This document shows, one piece after another, positions 4,976-5,010 of a DNA stretch of 5,010 bases. The stretch is taken from positions 1-5,010 of the forward strand of contig JAGNMT010000333.1 in NCBI GenBank assembly GCA_017991025.1, given 5' to 3'. The notes beneath the pieces are model-generated. The model saw nothing but the letters and a program-made list of their open reading frames with translations, did no database searches and was not told where the DNA came from. A program made the position numbers and the translations under genes. The stretch comes from Verrucomicrobiales bacterium. GTDB lineage: Bacteria; Verrucomicrobiota; Verrucomicrobiia; Verrucomicrobiales; DEV007. Numbering within the stretch: the first letter of the stretch is position 1; the number at the start of each line of letters is the position of its first letter.

Positions 4976-5010
4976 ATGCTTAATATTCTCATTACCGGAT
5001 TCCGCGGCCG
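4976..5010 (+). CDS. dapB: Probable 4-hydroxy-tetrahydrodipicolinate reductase, first 11 codons
   Basis: An ATG at 4976 opens a frame reading MLNILITGFRG and then a partial CG codon (Arg whatever the missing third base) at the window edge. This fits the start of DapB, whose Rossmann fold begins with a beta strand and a glycine loop such as NGxRGRMG that binds NAD(P)H. DapB reduces the product made by DapA, so its place 71 bp after dapA in a dapF-dapA row supports the call. Only 11 residues are visible; any Rossmann-fold enzyme could start this way, and context carries much of the weight. No Shine-Dalgarno is present; six T (4967-4972) lie just before the start. Confidence 0.65.
   Translation, partial: MLNILITGFRG

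Overview
The window looks like chromosomal DNA from a Gram-negative bacterium. It encodes a lipoprotein, an exported thioredoxin and diaminopimelate (DAP) pathway enzymes. Most starts lack a Shine-Dalgarno (SD) sequence, and the DapA/DapF wording (YSIPGRC, KMNGAGNDF) made me think of Verrucomicrobiota, perhaps Opitutae. That placement is an impression from memory and needs a phylogeny.

Left arm (1-730, minus strand): a two-gene toxin-antitoxin module is read leftwards. A BrnT-like toxin (613 down to 335) is followed by a ribbon-helix-helix (CopG/BrnA-type) antitoxin that starts at a GTG (272) and runs off the left edge. The antitoxin has no ATG start. The toxin is preceded by a structured leader. 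Its most notable element is a GC-rich imperfect hairpin followed by five T, ending 8 bases before the toxin start, which looks like an intrinsic terminator or attenuator.

Middle (731-2340): a very AT-rich divergent intergenic region (11 G/C in 731-790) holds a 19-bp palindrome. It separates the toxin module from a rightward lipoprotein gene (798-1325) and a secreted TlpA-like thioredoxin with a helical N-terminal half (1393-2256). A dyad symmetry lies directly ahead of the thioredoxin start.

Right arm (2341-5010, plus strand): trpA, dapF, dapA and the first 11 codons of a probable dapB lie head to tail with gaps of 29, 30 and 71 bp, probably as one operon. DapA makes the first committed intermediate of the lysine/DAP pathway, DapB reduces it, and DapF makes meso-DAP for peptidoglycan and lysine. 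TrpA, the tryptophan synthase alpha subunit, leads this group without trpB beside it. No mobile element, rRNA, tRNA or CRISPR array is visible.
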